The translations under genes and the position numbers were made by a program. Below, piece by piece: positions 40,216 through 49,200 of a DNA stretch of 64,000 bases (position 1 is its first letter; each line of letters begins with the position of its first letter). The notes beneath the pieces are model-generated. The model ran no database searches. It was not told the origin of the DNA and saw only the letters and a program-made list of their open reading frames with translations. This stretch comes from an uncultured Porticoccus sp. GTDB taxonomy: Bacteria; Pseudomonadota; Gammaproteobacteria; Pseudomonadales; Porticoccaceae. The stretch covers positions 1 through 64,000 of the forward strand of contig CAJIZZ010000005.1 in the NCBI GenBank assembly GCA_905181945.1, in the 5' to 3' direction.

Positions 40216-40803
40216 TTATATGCCGGCAACTACTCGTGTGTCGAGCAGGAGCGAGCCAGCTATCCCATGAAGAAAAAACTCTAGCATATTAAGGACTAAA
40301 AATAAAAGCATCGGCGACAAGTCTATAGCCCCAAAAGATGGAAGAATGCGCCTAAATGGCTCCATTACTGGGGAAATAATTTGCTGAATTAGCACTATAG
40401 CCGGATGCTGACTCTGTGGGGCTATCCAGCTGATAATAATCGTGGCCAGCAACCCGTAGAGGTAAATATTTAGAAATACAGACAGCGTGCCCACTAAACC
40501 CCAAGCAAGAGCCATAAAGATACTGACCATGCCGGCACCATTAATTGTAAATGTTAGCTGTATGATTAACCACTGAACCAGTAAAGCCAGTACTAGGCTG
40601 GCAAGGTCACATGAGCGAAATGGTGGCAAAAAGACGCGTATCGCACTACTTGGTAGTCGAGTGGCTTTAATGATAAATAAAGAAATAGGGTTATAAAAAT
40701 CTGCCTTAACCAGCTGCAGCAAAAAACGAAATATTATTAAAGTTAAATAAAAACTACCTAGGGTTTGGACTAAATATGTTGCGTATGGGGTCAGTGTGGT
40801 CAT
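40216..40803 (-). CDS. yggT: YggT family membrane protein
   Basis: A 195-residue membrane protein with two copies of the YGGT repeat, each with two hydrophobic helices: FLLQLVKADFYNPISLFIIK in the first and APQSQHPAIVLIQQIISPVMEPFRRILP in the second (shown in part). Function is not firmly known; a role in osmotic tolerance has been proposed for the family. It follows proC by 55 bases as in many gammaproteobacteria. Confidence 0.92.
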   Translation of the reverse strand: MTTLTPYATYLVQTLGSFYLTLIIFRFLLQLVKADFYNPISLFIIKATRLPSSAIRVFLPPFRSCDLASLVLALLVQWLIIQLTFTINGAGMVSIFMALAWGLVGTLSVFLNIYLYGLLATIIISWIAPQSQHPAIVLIQQIISPVMEPFRRILPSFGAIDLSPMLLFLVLNMLEFFLHGIAGSLLLDTRVVAGI

Positions 40804-40858
40804 GGCCTGCTTATCCGTTAGTTATATTGATAGATTTTTAGTGCTTATCGATTTAGTC

Positions 40859-41674
40859 TCATGCTTCTTTTGCCAGCTCTTTTGCTCGTTTAACGCAGCT
40901 AGTCATTGCTTTGTTGAATAATCCTAAAATATCCCCTTCAAGAAATGTGTTAATAGCTGCTTCAGTAGTACCAGCTGGAGAAGTAACACGTCTACGCAAC
41001 TCTGCTGGTTCTATGTCATTCTCCATTGCCATTTTTGCCGCACCTAAAGCAGTTTGCAAGATTAATTTTCGAGCAACTTTCTGACTTAGGCCGAGCTCTA
41101 TACCGGTTTTCTCCATAGCCTCCATAAAAAGAAAGAAATAAGCGGGGGCGCTTCCAGAAACTGCCGTAACCGCATCAATATCTTCTTCCTTTTCGAGCCA
41201 ACAGCAGACTCCAACAGCATTAAAAATTTCAGTGGCTAAGCCACACTGTTCACGGCTGACAACCGTATTAGCAAATAATCCCGTTGCACCAGCTTGAACC
41301 AGCGCTGGAGTATTAGGCATGCATCTAACGATAGGAGCGTCCTTCCCTAGCCATTTTTGTAAGGAGGACAAGGGGATACCTGCAGCAACGGAAATTACCA
41401 GTGGTCGATGTTTTAAAGAGGCAGATAGTTCTAGAGAGACTGATTTTACCATTTTAGGTTTGACTGAAAGCAGTATTACTTCTGCGCCGGTAGCTGCAAT
41501 AGAGTTATCTTTCGTCGTACTGATTCCAAATTTTTGGTTTAGGCGAAAAAGCTTCTCTTCTGTGGGACCGCTAACAGTAATATGGCTTGAGGGATGTCCT
41601 TTGTCTAAGATCCCACCTATTAAGCTAGTTGCCATATTGCCACCACCTATAAATGCTATTTTTGGCTTGCTCAC
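40859..41674 (-). CDS. proC: Pyrroline-5-carboxylate reductase
   Basis: Last step of proline synthesis, NAD(P)H-dependent. The Rossmann motif is IAFIGGGNMATSLIGG (residues 6-21); RCMPNTPALVQAGATGL and AVSGSAPAYFFLFMEAMEK are the family signatures, and RRRVTSPAGTTEAAI lies near the end. The 271 residues are normal. It follows yggS, with which it is almost always linked. Confidence 0.97.
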   Translation of the reverse strand: MSKPKIAFIGGGNMATSLIGGILDKGHPSSHITVSGPTEEKLFRLNQKFGISTTKDNSIAATGAEVILLSVKPKMVKSVSLELSASLKHRPLVISVAAGIPLSSLQKWLGKDAPIVRCMPNTPALVQAGATGLFANTVVSREQCGLATEIFNAVGVCCWLEKEEDIDAVTAVSGSAPAYFFLFMEAMEKTGIELGLSQKVARKLILQTALGAAKMAMENDIEPAELRRRVTSPAGTTEAAINTFLEGDILGLFNKAMTSCVKRAKELAKEA

Positions 41675-41719
41675 AAGAACCTCCTTAATAATTAAATCCG
41701 TTGTATGTTGCTATAATAA

Positions 41720-42412
41720 CTACCTGGGACCAAAAATAGCTGAGCCCACCCTGATAATTGTTGCACCTTCTTGGAGTGCAGCTTCAAGGTCAGACGACAT
41801 CCCCATGGAAAGCGTATCTAGTGTTGTCAGTTGAGGGGAGCTATCCCTGACTCTCAGGAGTAGTTTTGACATAGCCTTGAATGTTTTCCTTTGCTCTATC
41901 TCTGTTGCATTGTGTTGAGGTATTGTCATTAAGCCTCTAAGGTTTAAACGAGGAAGGGCCTTAACTGCAGTAGAAACTTCAGAACACTCTTGAACCGATA
42001 GTCCTGATTTGCTTTCTTCTTCACTAATGTTTACCTGTATGCAGACATTTAGTGGCGGCTGATTATCTTGTCGTGATATATTTAGTTTTTTGGCAATTTT
42101 TGCTTTATCAATTGTGTGCACCCAGTCAAAATTTTCTGCTATTTTTCGTGCTTTATTGGATTGCAAGGGACCAATAAAGTGCCAGCATATATCCGATAGG
42201 TCGGAAAGTTCCTGTTGTTTTTTAAGAGCCTCTTGTAAATAATTTTCTCCAAAGTGTTTTTGTCCTAATGCGTATGCAATTCTTATAGCCTCTGAAGGCT
42301 GGCCTTTGCTGGCCGCGACAAGGATTATATCTTTTATGCAGCGATCTGTAGTTGCCAGAGCTTGCTGAATGCGGCAGTTAATATTGTTCAAATTGATAGG
42401 TATATTAATCAT
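41720..42412 (-). CDS. yggS: PLP homeostasis protein (YggS family)
   Basis: Pyridoxal-phosphate-binding protein that keeps PLP and some amino acid pools balanced. The Lys that holds PLP is in LVAASKGQPSEAI; other blocks are FGENYLQEAL, WHFIGPLQSNKAR and LSMGMSSDLEAALQEGATIIRVG. The sequence after the Lys (GQP) differs from the more common TKP. The 230 residues are normal. It forms a yggS-proC-yggT run. Confidence 0.95.
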   Translation of the reverse strand: MINIPINLNNINCRIQQALATTDRCIKDIILVAASKGQPSEAIRIAYALGQKHFGENYLQEALKKQQELSDLSDICWHFIGPLQSNKARKIAENFDWVHTIDKAKIAKKLNISRQDNQPPLNVCIQVNISEEESKSGLSVQECSEVSTAVKALPRLNLRGLMTIPQHNATEIEQRKTFKAMSKLLLRVRDSSPQLTTLDTLSMGMSSDLEAALQEGATIIRVGSAIFGPR

Positions 42413-42459
42413 ATAAGGCCGACTAAAAATTAAGATTTATTGTAGGGGCAAGTATAGCA

Positions 42460-42921
42460 TTACGGTAAAACTGCTATGGTTGGGTCTGATAGCCAAGTTT
42501 GTAAGATAAGTACAGCTGCAAGATCATCCACAGGATTGTCGCGATAGTTTGTTGAACTATGTTTTTTGTTTTTTTCATGCTTAAGCTGATTTTGATGCTT
42601 TGCTTCAAATGTAGAAAGTCGTTCATCGACCATCTCTACTTTTATTCCAAATTTACCATGTATTCTGCGAGCAAATTTACGCGCTCTGATACAAAAATCA
42701 CTCTCACTTCCATCCATATTCAGAGGCAACCCCACAATTACTTGATTTGGTTTCCAGTCATCTAGTAGTAGTTTGATCTTGTCCCAATCAGGCATTCCGT
42801 TTTTTGCCTGTAACACAGCTAGTGTGTTTGCTGTCCCTAAAAAGTTTTGGCCAATAGCAACTCCAATTTGGCGTGTACCAAAATCAAAAGCTAGGACAGT
42901 GAGGATTTCTTTAGTGATAAT
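42460..42921 (-). CDS. ruvX: Holliday junction resolvase-like RuvX/YqgF, apparent ATT start
   Basis: RNase H-fold protein involved in rRNA maturation. The conserved N-terminal strand [17 protein letters not shown] lies upstream of any ATG, GTG or TTG: the only codons between an in-frame stop and that strand are AAT AGG AAT AAA ATT ATC ACT AAA and so on. ATT at 42919-42921 sits five bases after AGGA and would give 153 residues, the normal length. A GTG at 42816 would remove the catalytic Asp. Other blocks are [20 protein letters not shown] and DDLAAVLIL. Confidence 0.88.
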   Translation of the reverse strand: MITKEILTVLAFDFGTRQIGVAIGQNFLGTANTLAVLQAKNGMPDWDKIKLLLDDWKPNQVIVGLPLNMDGSESDFCIRARKFARRIHGKFGIKVEMVDERLSTFEAKHQNQLKHEKNKKHSSTNYRDNPVDDLAAVLILQTWLSDPTIAVLP

Positions 42922-42995
42922 TTTATTCCTATTCTAGTTCTAGGCATAACAAATTTTTTAGTAGCATCTTAGTCTCTACCTGCACAAAACTAAAA

Positions 42996-43940
42996 CTATA
43001 GGTTTTTTTCAATGGCGGCCAGTAGTTGTGCTCCAATATCTGTGTGTTGTTCGCGATCAATTTCTCTGGCACATGTGGGGCTAGTAATGTTGATCTCCGT
43101 TAAGTGGCAGCCAATGACATCTAGCCCGGCAAACAGGATGCCTTTTTCTTTTAATACTGGCCCTACTTGGCTGGCGATCCAAAGATCATTCTTGCTTAGC
43201 GGTTGCACAATACCTTTGCCGCCCGCCGCCAGATTTCCTCGAATGTCTCCCTCCGGCGGAATCCTTGCCAAGCAATAGGGAACGGGCTCTCCTTCAATCA
43301 TCAAAATACGCTTATCCCCTAATTTTATTTCTGGGATAAATTTTTGCGCCATGATGGTTCTCCGCCCATTATCGGTCAGTGTTTCTATGATGACATTTAA
43401 GTTGAGATCATTTTTCCCAATTTTAAAGATAGATGCTCCTCCCATTCCATCAAGAGGCTTAAGGACAATGTCATGATGTTTTTTGTAAAAATTTTTAATT
43501 TGACCGACATCCCTACTAACCAAGAGGGGTGGCGTACATTGAGGAAAAGAAGCTGCAAAAATTTTTTCATTGCAGCCCCTAAGGCTTTGAGGCTTGTTAA
43601 GAACCATTACACCTAGCTTCTCTGCTGCTTCAAGTATGTAGGTTGTATATATGTATTCAGTATCAAAAGGAGGGTCTTTGCGCATAAGAATGACATTCAG
43701 GTCTGACAGTGATGTAAGTTTTGGCTGCCCTAAAGAAAACCAGTCTGTCTGATGATCCTTGACTCGTAGCTGAGACATACTAGCGACTGGATTTTCATTC
43801 TCAAGAGATAGGTCATGTTGCTGCATATACATAATCTCCCAGCCTCTGTTTTGCGCGGCAAGAAGTAATAGCAGTGTGGTGTCTTTGTATGGATTAATTG
43901 ATTCAATTGAGTCCATTACAACGCCCAGAGTTCTGGTCAT
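42996..43940 (-). CDS. gshB: Glutathione synthetase
   Basis: ATP-grasp enzyme that adds glycine to gamma-glutamylcysteine. It begins MTRTLGVVMDSIESINPYKD, and MRKDPPFDTEYIYTTYILE, KPLDGMGGASIF and AGLDVIGCHLTEINITSPT are diagnostic. The 314 residues are normal. In pseudomonads gshB adjoins the pilGHIJK-chp cluster; here the next gene to the right is a pilJ-like gene, so the neighbourhood is partly kept. Confidence 0.97.
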   Translation of the reverse strand: MTRTLGVVMDSIESINPYKDTTLLLLLAAQNRGWEIMYMQQHDLSLENENPVASMSQLRVKDHQTDWFSLGQPKLTSLSDLNVILMRKDPPFDTEYIYTTYILEAAEKLGVMVLNKPQSLRGCNEKIFAASFPQCTPPLLVSRDVGQIKNFYKKHHDIVLKPLDGMGGASIFKIGKNDLNLNVIIETLTDNGRRTIMAQKFIPEIKLGDKRILMIEGEPVPYCLARIPPEGDIRGNLAAGGKGIVQPLSKNDLWIASQVGPVLKEKGILFAGLDVIGCHLTEINITSPTCAREIDREQHTDIGAQLLAAIEKNL

Positions 43941-44248
43941 GCGTGCATCCTATAAGATAGCCGGCTGTATTTGTTATTTTTTAACGCTTGAAACATGTTT
44001 GTTACTATAAATCATTCCTTAGTTTTTAAAACCATGTAGATCCGCTTAATGTTTGCAGTTTATTTTTTGAATGACTTTTATACTGTGATTAAGCTCATTT
44101 TTGCGAGCAGTTTTAAAGAATCATCTACTAGACATGTAGTCGTAATCGGTCAATCAGATTGCCGGACGGGTTAATTTTCAGAATTACAGCCTCAAGTAGA
44201 ATAATAAGATAAAATAAGCTAGCTTTGGTTGCTTGGAGACGCATCAAC
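43941..44248. other. Non-coding spacer between gshB and the pilJ-like gene
   Basis: These 308 bases are AT-rich and hold no recognisable gene. I looked for remains of pilG, pilH and pilI, which sit here in pseudomonads, and saw no receiver-domain or CheW-like sequence. Promoters of the two divergent genes must lie here, but I can point to no convincing -35/-10 pair. Confidence 0.5.
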
Positions 44249-45619
44249 ATGAATAGAAAACTATATCAGTCACATAAGAATCCAGCTCTTTTCTTGATTA
44301 CACTGGCCTTAATAGCTGCACTAGGGTTTATTGGCTACATAGTGTGGTTAGTTGCTTCATTGCCCTTAATCCAGGAAGAGCTAAGACAGCTATACTTCGT
44401 TATTCTGTTATTAGATGAATATCAAAAATTTTCTTATCCTGTGTTCTGTGCTGGAGCACTATGCGTTGTTTTATTGATGCTTGTTAGCGTAGAGATATAT
44501 CGAAGATCACGCGAAAGATTTGCTATAGAGAACAATAATCAGCAGGCTATTTTTTTGCTATTAGATCAAATATCCTCGCTCAATGACGTTGATTTGCACG
44601 GCGATACTGAGGAAATTCAAGATTTTAACGGCACTATTTCGGAAGCAATAAAGTTTTCTATTGAGCAACTGCAGACCCTCGCTGATCAAATACAGGGGTC
44701 ATCAGAAAATTTGTCAGCAACAGTAAATGAGACCCGAGTAATTTCATCCCAGTTAGCCGAAGTGTCCGAACACCAATCAGATGAAATAGCTGCTGCAACT
44801 AAAGTTATTAAAGAATTAGAGGGGGCCATCGATGGACTGTCTGTTCAACTGAAGGGAACTGTTGCTGAGACAGAGAAAATATCTTCCCTTGCCAAAAAAG
44901 GGACTACAATTATCAAAAATACTGCTTTTGATATTGACAGCACACAAGATCAAATCAACGAAACCTCCAAACATGTTAATCGGTTGAGTGAAAATTTTAA
45001 GGAAATTGGAAGCTTGGTTTTAGCTCTCAATGATATGGCGGATCAAGCACATATTTTTGGTCTTAATGCAGCTATTCAAGCTTCCACGGCTGGAGATGCA
45101 GGAAAAGGATTTGGCGTAATTGCTGAAGAGATTCAAAGACTAGCAGAACGTTCTGGGGTTGCCACCAAACAAATAACTGCATTGATCCGTATTGTTCATG
45201 TGGGCACCAATGAAACTATTAGCTCTATGGATAAGGCTGTACTCACGGCAACCAAGGGCAAAAAGGTGTCAGACGATGCAAATCATGTCGTGACAGATAT
45301 TGAGGGGGTTGTGTTGGGTTTGGCCAAACAGATCAACGATGCAGCTATAGCCTTAACAGCCCAGAGGACGCTGACTATTAAGTGTTCAAAAACGATGGAT
45401 GTGATACAGGATATATCATCCCAGCTGCTCTTCGGTACAAATAATACGGCTGAAATTATGAATGAGCTTGCTGATGTATCTTTGGGTCTGAGTAATGCTG
45501 TGTCTGGATTTAGGCGGCCTGCTGTTTGTGAAGATCTGACCGATGACCAATCGCAATCAATTTCAACCCCAGATTTTAGTTTTAGCGCCAGAGAAAATCA
45601 GATTGATTTAGGCAAATAA
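44249..45619 (+). CDS. Shortened PilJ-like methyl-accepting chemotaxis protein
   Basis: A 456-residue membrane receptor whose cytoplasmic half resembles PilJ, the receptor of the Pil-Chp twitching/surface-sensing system. Resemblance runs from QQAIFLLLDQISSLNDVDL through NRLSENFKEIGSLVLALNDM to the hairpin tip LNAAIQASTAGDAGKGFGVI and the end GLSNAVSGFRRP. Two membrane helices (about residues 13-38 and 66-84) are separated by only some 28 residues, so the large periplasmic domain of true PilJ (about 680 residues in all) is missing. ATG 44249 follows GGAG. No CheA, CheW or PilG genes are nearby. Confidence 0.85.
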   Translation: MNRKLYQSHKNPALFLITLALIAALGFIGYIVWLVASLPLIQEELRQLYFVILLLDEYQKFSYPVFCAGALCVVLLMLVSVEIYRRSRERFAIENNNQQAIFLLLDQISSLNDVDLHGDTEEIQDFNGTISEAIKFSIEQLQTLADQIQGSSENLSATVNETRVISSQLAEVSEHQSDEIAAATKVIKELEGAIDGLSVQLKGTVAETEKISSLAKKGTTIIKNTAFDIDSTQDQINETSKHVNRLSENFKEIGSLVLALNDMADQAHIFGLNAAIQASTAGDAGKGFGVIAEEIQRLAERSGVATKQITALIRIVHVGTNETISSMDKAVLTATKGKKVSDDANHVVTDIEGVVLGLAKQINDAAIALTAQRTLTIKCSKTMDVIQDISSQLLFGTNNTAEIMNELADVSLGLSNAVSGFRRPAVCEDLTDDQSQSISTPDFSFSARENQIDLGK

Positions 45620-45695
45620 TAACTGTGCCAATCATTGATTCTAGGTCCAAGATAGGAGGTATGCAACCACCATTTAAATTCATAAGAGTATTGAT

Positions 45696-46149
45696 ATGGC
45701 AGAGCAGATAAGCGGACAATCAGAATGGATTAAAATTTCTCAAGAATAGATCAATCAATTTGCAAATGTGACAGGAGACCATCAATACATACATGTTAGC
45801 CCAGAGCGCGCAGCAAAAAAATTTGGTGGTCCGACAGTACACGGATTTCTATCGCTTTCGCTGATACCTCATCTGATGATGGAGGCACTAGTTGATCAGA
45901 TTGGGCCGTCTACGGTGCTAAATTATGGGGTGAATCGATTGCGATTTATTTTGCTTATTCGTCCATGTAACTTTATTCGCCTTAATTGGAATATTGCATG
46001 TACTGGGCAGAAAAAATGGCCTGTTGCTGACTGTTGACGCAGTCATCGAGGCTAAAGGTGAGGAAAAACCAGCACTAGCAGCCGAATGGCTTGTATATCA
46101 TCGACTAAATATTCCCTCTTTAGGGTTGACCTCCATCGAACATGTTTAA
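45696..46149 (+). pseudogene. Broken MaoC-like (R)-specific enoyl-CoA hydratase gene
   Basis: The frame starts at ATG 45696 (MAEQISGQSEWIKISQE), meets an amber stop TAG at 45747-45749, then continues INQFANVTGDHQYIHVSPER with the MaoC hydratase-2 motif and GPTVHGFLSLSLIPHL. Near the A6 run at 46011-46016 the frame shifts by one: reading continues as NGLLLTVDAVIEAKGEEKPA to TAA at 46147-46149. Two separate lesions suggest loss of function. Sequencing error in the A6 run could explain the shift but not the amber codon. The end overlaps the convergent AraC-type gene by 4 bases. Confidence 0.85.
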
Positions 46150-47162
46150 TGTGCACTAAATAATTTAGCTCGTACAGTTTCCCTATATTTTGTTGGCGAA
46201 GCACCAAAGTGCTGACTAAAAATTTTACTGAATGAAGCAGTGTCCTGATACCCACTATGGAGGGCTACTTCGAAAATAGGAAGATTGGATTTTTGTAGTA
46301 ACTCTCCTGCGTTGTTCAACCGGATAGACTGTAAATATTCTAGAGGTGTTTTTCCTAAGGCGCTCTTGAATCGTCGGTTGAAGTTTCTAGTGCTAAATTC
46401 AAATTTTTTTGCCACCTCACTTATCAAGATAGTCCTATTGTAATTATCTTCCAGCCAAATCTGCGCTTGAACCACTTGTTCGTCTGGATGCCGCTGTACA
46501 TCATCAGAAAAATAACTAGTAGGCTTAAAAGAGCTGCGAATTTCATGGAAAAAGTTCCTTTCCACTTGCTTTGCAGCATTTCGGCCATAGAGCCTAGCTG
46601 AAAGATGAACCATTAGTTCAGCCATAGAATTAACGCTTGCAGCACAATAAAGGTTCCCTGCCTGAGTAATAAAGTACTGTCGTTTTAATAGAACGTTTGG
46701 ATAATCTTTTTGGAATTGATCGAAATAGTGCCAATGTGTTGTTGCCGGCTGTTTGTCGAGGAGACCAGATTTGGCAAGAAAACAGACACCAGTTCCTACT
46801 GCTATCACTATGGCCCCTTGAGCAACTTGTTGTTGCAGCCAAGGTATGTAATCTTTGTATTTTATTAGAGCTGGTCTTGGATTTCGCCATAACGCAGGTA
46901 AGTTAATAATGTCAAAATTTTGTGAGTCATCAATAGTTGCGGATGGCCGAATATCAAAACCAGACGGCGATGTAATGGAACATTCATCAATAGACAGAGT
47001 AAGTGCTTCAATTCTTCTAGTGTTTGGGTATTTAGGCCGAACGGTGGCCTCTGCTGTTCGTAGCATTTCCACTGGAAGTGTAGCGCTAGTGCCAAGGATA
47101 TTATCATAGAGCAGCGTTGCTATCCGTAGAGGGGGTTCTTTTGATGTTACTTCTATGGCCAT
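46146..47162 (-). CDS. AraC-family regulator with GlxA-type amidotransferase-like domain
   Basis: From ATG 47162 the protein has 338 residues. The N-terminal half (about 1-200) resembles the DJ-1/PfpI domain of GlxA-type regulators, with a Cys at the nucleophile position (VGTGVCFLAKSGLL). The C-terminal half is an AraC DNA-binding domain with two helix-turn-helix units: ISEVAKKFEFSTRNFNRRFK and IFEVALHSGYQDTASFSKIF, then HFGASPTKYR. It is divergent from fabY, with a direct repeat between them, and converges on the maoC-like pseudogene. The effector is unknown. Confidence 0.9.
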   Translation of the reverse strand: MAIEVTSKEPPLRIATLLYDNILGTSATLPVEMLRTAEATVRPKYPNTRRIEALTLSIDECSITSPSGFDIRPSATIDDSQNFDIINLPALWRNPRPALIKYKDYIPWLQQQVAQGAIVIAVGTGVCFLAKSGLLDKQPATTHWHYFDQFQKDYPNVLLKRQYFITQAGNLYCAASVNSMAELMVHLSARLYGRNAAKQVERNFFHEIRSSFKPTSYFSDDVQRHPDEQVVQAQIWLEDNYNRTILISEVAKKFEFSTRNFNRRFKSALGKTPLEYLQSIRLNNAGELLQKSNLPIFEVALHSGYQDTASFSKIFSQHFGASPTKYRETVRAKLFSAH

Positions 47163-47194
47163 AATGACAAAATATATGGCTATAAATGACAAAA
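47163..47194. promoter_or_regulatory. Direct repeat, candidate AraC-type operator
   Basis: AATGACAAAA occurs at 47163-47172 and again at 47185-47194, 22 bases apart, i.e. about two helical turns. AraC-family proteins typically bind such same-facing half-sites. The repeat touches the start of the AraC/GlxA-type gene and lies about 60 bases before fabY, so it could serve either. Confidence 0.5.
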
Positions 47195-47253
47195 GTCAAT
47201 GAACTGTAGCCTGATAAACTTACTTATATCTATATAAACAAGAGTGTCAGCCG

Positions 47254-49155
47254 ATGCAAGCTTTGCCAATTATAGTAGGTTTTGGTGGTTATAATGCTGC
47301 TGGAAGAAGTTCGTCTCATCAGGCTTTTCGCCGCATAGTTATTGAGTCTCTTTCGGAGTATCAGCAAGAGCAAACCATAGTTGGCTTGGCTTGCCTGATG
47401 AAGCTGGTCTCATGGGACGGGGAGCTTTATGTCGATGCAGAAAACAAACAGTGTACCCCGAAGCAGGTGGTAGAGGCCTTTGGTAATTTAGTGCTTAAAG
47501 GCACCTTAATCCGTCGTCTGGAGGATTCTTTATTTGATCCCAAAAAAATATACGGCCACAAACGAATAAAAATAGAGCCTCAAAATGGAGAAGCTGTAGT
47601 TTTCAGGCTAGCCAAAAAAGATATACCTGCATCGATTCCTGAGCACTGGAATATTACATATTTGGATGAAGCTTTTTGCGAGGTCAGCATTAAAGGCGCT
47701 GCAGATTTTTTAGTACCGACATATTCTGAACAGGCAGCCAAAGCTGCAGGACAGCTCCCCTCAGGCTTTGATCCTGCTGCGCAATATAGCTCGCGTTTTC
47801 ATCCCAGAGGACTTCAGTTGGCGTTACTGGGGGCCAGTGATGCGCTAGCTTCTATCGGGATTCCGTGGGACAAAATAGCAGCCAGCATTCGCCCTGATGA
47901 AGTTGGTGTTTATTGCACTAGCATTATGGGACAAGTCACTAAAGAGGGGCTGGGCGGGTTACTACAGGCAAGACTTTTGGGAGAGCGGGCGACCTCAAAG
48001 CATTATGCCATGGGCCTGAATACAATGCCTGCAGATTTTGTGAACGCTTACGTAATAGGCAGTGTGGGCCACACGGCTGCAATAACAGGAGCTTGCGCAT
48101 CTTTTCTTTATGTTTTGCAGGCAGCAATTCAAGATATCAGAAGCGGGCGAAGAAGGGTGGCGATAGTTGGCAGCGCTGAGGCCGGGTTGACTCCAGAAAT
48201 CATGGAGGGTTTTACCAGTATGGGCGCTCTAGGCACTGATATTAATCTTTGTAAGTTGGATTCATCGAAAACACCAAATTGGCGAAAAGCTAGCAGACCA
48301 TTTGGAGAAAATTGTGGATTTACAATTGGTGAGGCTACCCAATACATAGTTCTTATGGATGACGCCCTTGCTATAGATCTTGCGGCAGACGTACATGGTG
48401 CTGTTTCTGATGTGTTTATCAATGCAGACGGCATCAAGAGATCTATATCAGCGCCTGGTGCTGGCAATTATGTTTCTTTTTCTAAAGCGGTAGCATCAGC
48501 AATTGCAATTGTAGGTGAATCAACCGTTCGCAAACACAGTTTCATTCATGCACACGGCTCTAGTACCCCTGCAAATAGAGTTACAGAATCTAGAATATTT
48601 GATCGTGTAGCAGAAGCTTTTTCTATCAAGGATTGGCCTATTACGGCTGCAAAAGCTTTCGTAGGGCACTCTTTGGCAGCAGCTAGTGGCGATCAACTCG
48701 CCTTTGCACTGGGGACATTTAAGTACGACATACTTCCTGGCATTAAAACAGTCGATAAGATTGCTGACGATGTTGCTCAAAAACGCTTGTTTTTCCCTTT
48801 ACAGGACATGGATCTTGTTAATCGAAAAATGGATGTAGCATTTGTAAATTCAAAAGGATTTGGTGGTAATAATGCTACAGCAGTAGTCCTTTCTCCGCGC
48901 AAAGTGGAGAATATGCTGTCTGCTAGGTATGGATCAGTGATGGCAGATTACCAAAGCCGTCGAGAAGAAACTCGTCAAGCAGCAAAAAATTATGCCGAAA
49001 AAGCAGATAAAGGCAATATTCCAGTTGTCTATCGCTTCGGGGAAGCTCTAGTTCAAGAACAAGATATTGATATTTCTTGTGATGGCATACATATGCCTGG
49101 GCATAAACAGGACGTAATATTTGATAAATTAAATCCATGGGCGGACATGGATTGA
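47254..49155 (+). CDS. fabY: Beta-ketoacyl-ACP synthase FabY
   Basis: Large (633-residue) ketoacyl synthase of the FabY type, which in Pseudomonas aeruginosa starts fatty acid synthesis from acetyl-CoA and malonyl-ACP in place of FabH. It begins MQALPIIVGFGGYNAAGRSS; the active-site Cys is in AITGACASFLYVL, and the two His are in HAHGSSTPANRVTES and AFVGHSLAAASGDQLAF. The length and the insertions before the thiolase fold distinguish it from FabB/FabF. It is a single gene divergent from the AraC-type regulator. Confidence 0.92.
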   Translation: MQALPIIVGFGGYNAAGRSSSHQAFRRIVIESLSEYQQEQTIVGLACLMKLVSWDGELYVDAENKQCTPKQVVEAFGNLVLKGTLIRRLEDSLFDPKKIYGHKRIKIEPQNGEAVVFRLAKKDIPASIPEHWNITYLDEAFCEVSIKGAADFLVPTYSEQAAKAAGQLPSGFDPAAQYSSRFHPRGLQLALLGASDALASIGIPWDKIAASIRPDEVGVYCTSIMGQVTKEGLGGLLQARLLGERATSKHYAMGLNTMPADFVNAYVIGSVGHTAAITGACASFLYVLQAAIQDIRSGRRRVAIVGSAEAGLTPEIMEGFTSMGALGTDINLCKLDSSKTPNWRKASRPFGENCGFTIGEATQYIVLMDDALAIDLAADVHGAVSDVFINADGIKRSISAPGAGNYVSFSKAVASAIAIVGESTVRKHSFIHAHGSSTPANRVTESRIFDRVAEAFSIKDWPITAAKAFVGHSLAAASGDQLAFALGTFKYDILPGIKTVDKIADDVAQKRLFFPLQDMDLVNRKMDVAFVNSKGFGGNNATAVVLSPRKVENMLSARYGSVMADYQSRREETRQAAKNYAEKADKGNIPVVYRFGEALVQEQDIDISCDGIHMPGHKQDVIFDKLNPWADMD

Positions 49156-49200
49156 AAGGCATGCAAAGCTAAATCAGTCTATTTTGCGCAGAGAATAAGT

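Noticed and set aside
43941-44248. Possible remains of pilG, pilH or pilI
   Set aside because: No receiver or CheW-like sequence could be read in any frame.
45650-45712. AGGAGG followed by ATG at about 45661, a 16-codon frame before the maoC-like pseudogene
   Set aside because: Only one base separates the Shine-Dalgarno sequence from the ATG and the peptide resembles nothing; likely chance.
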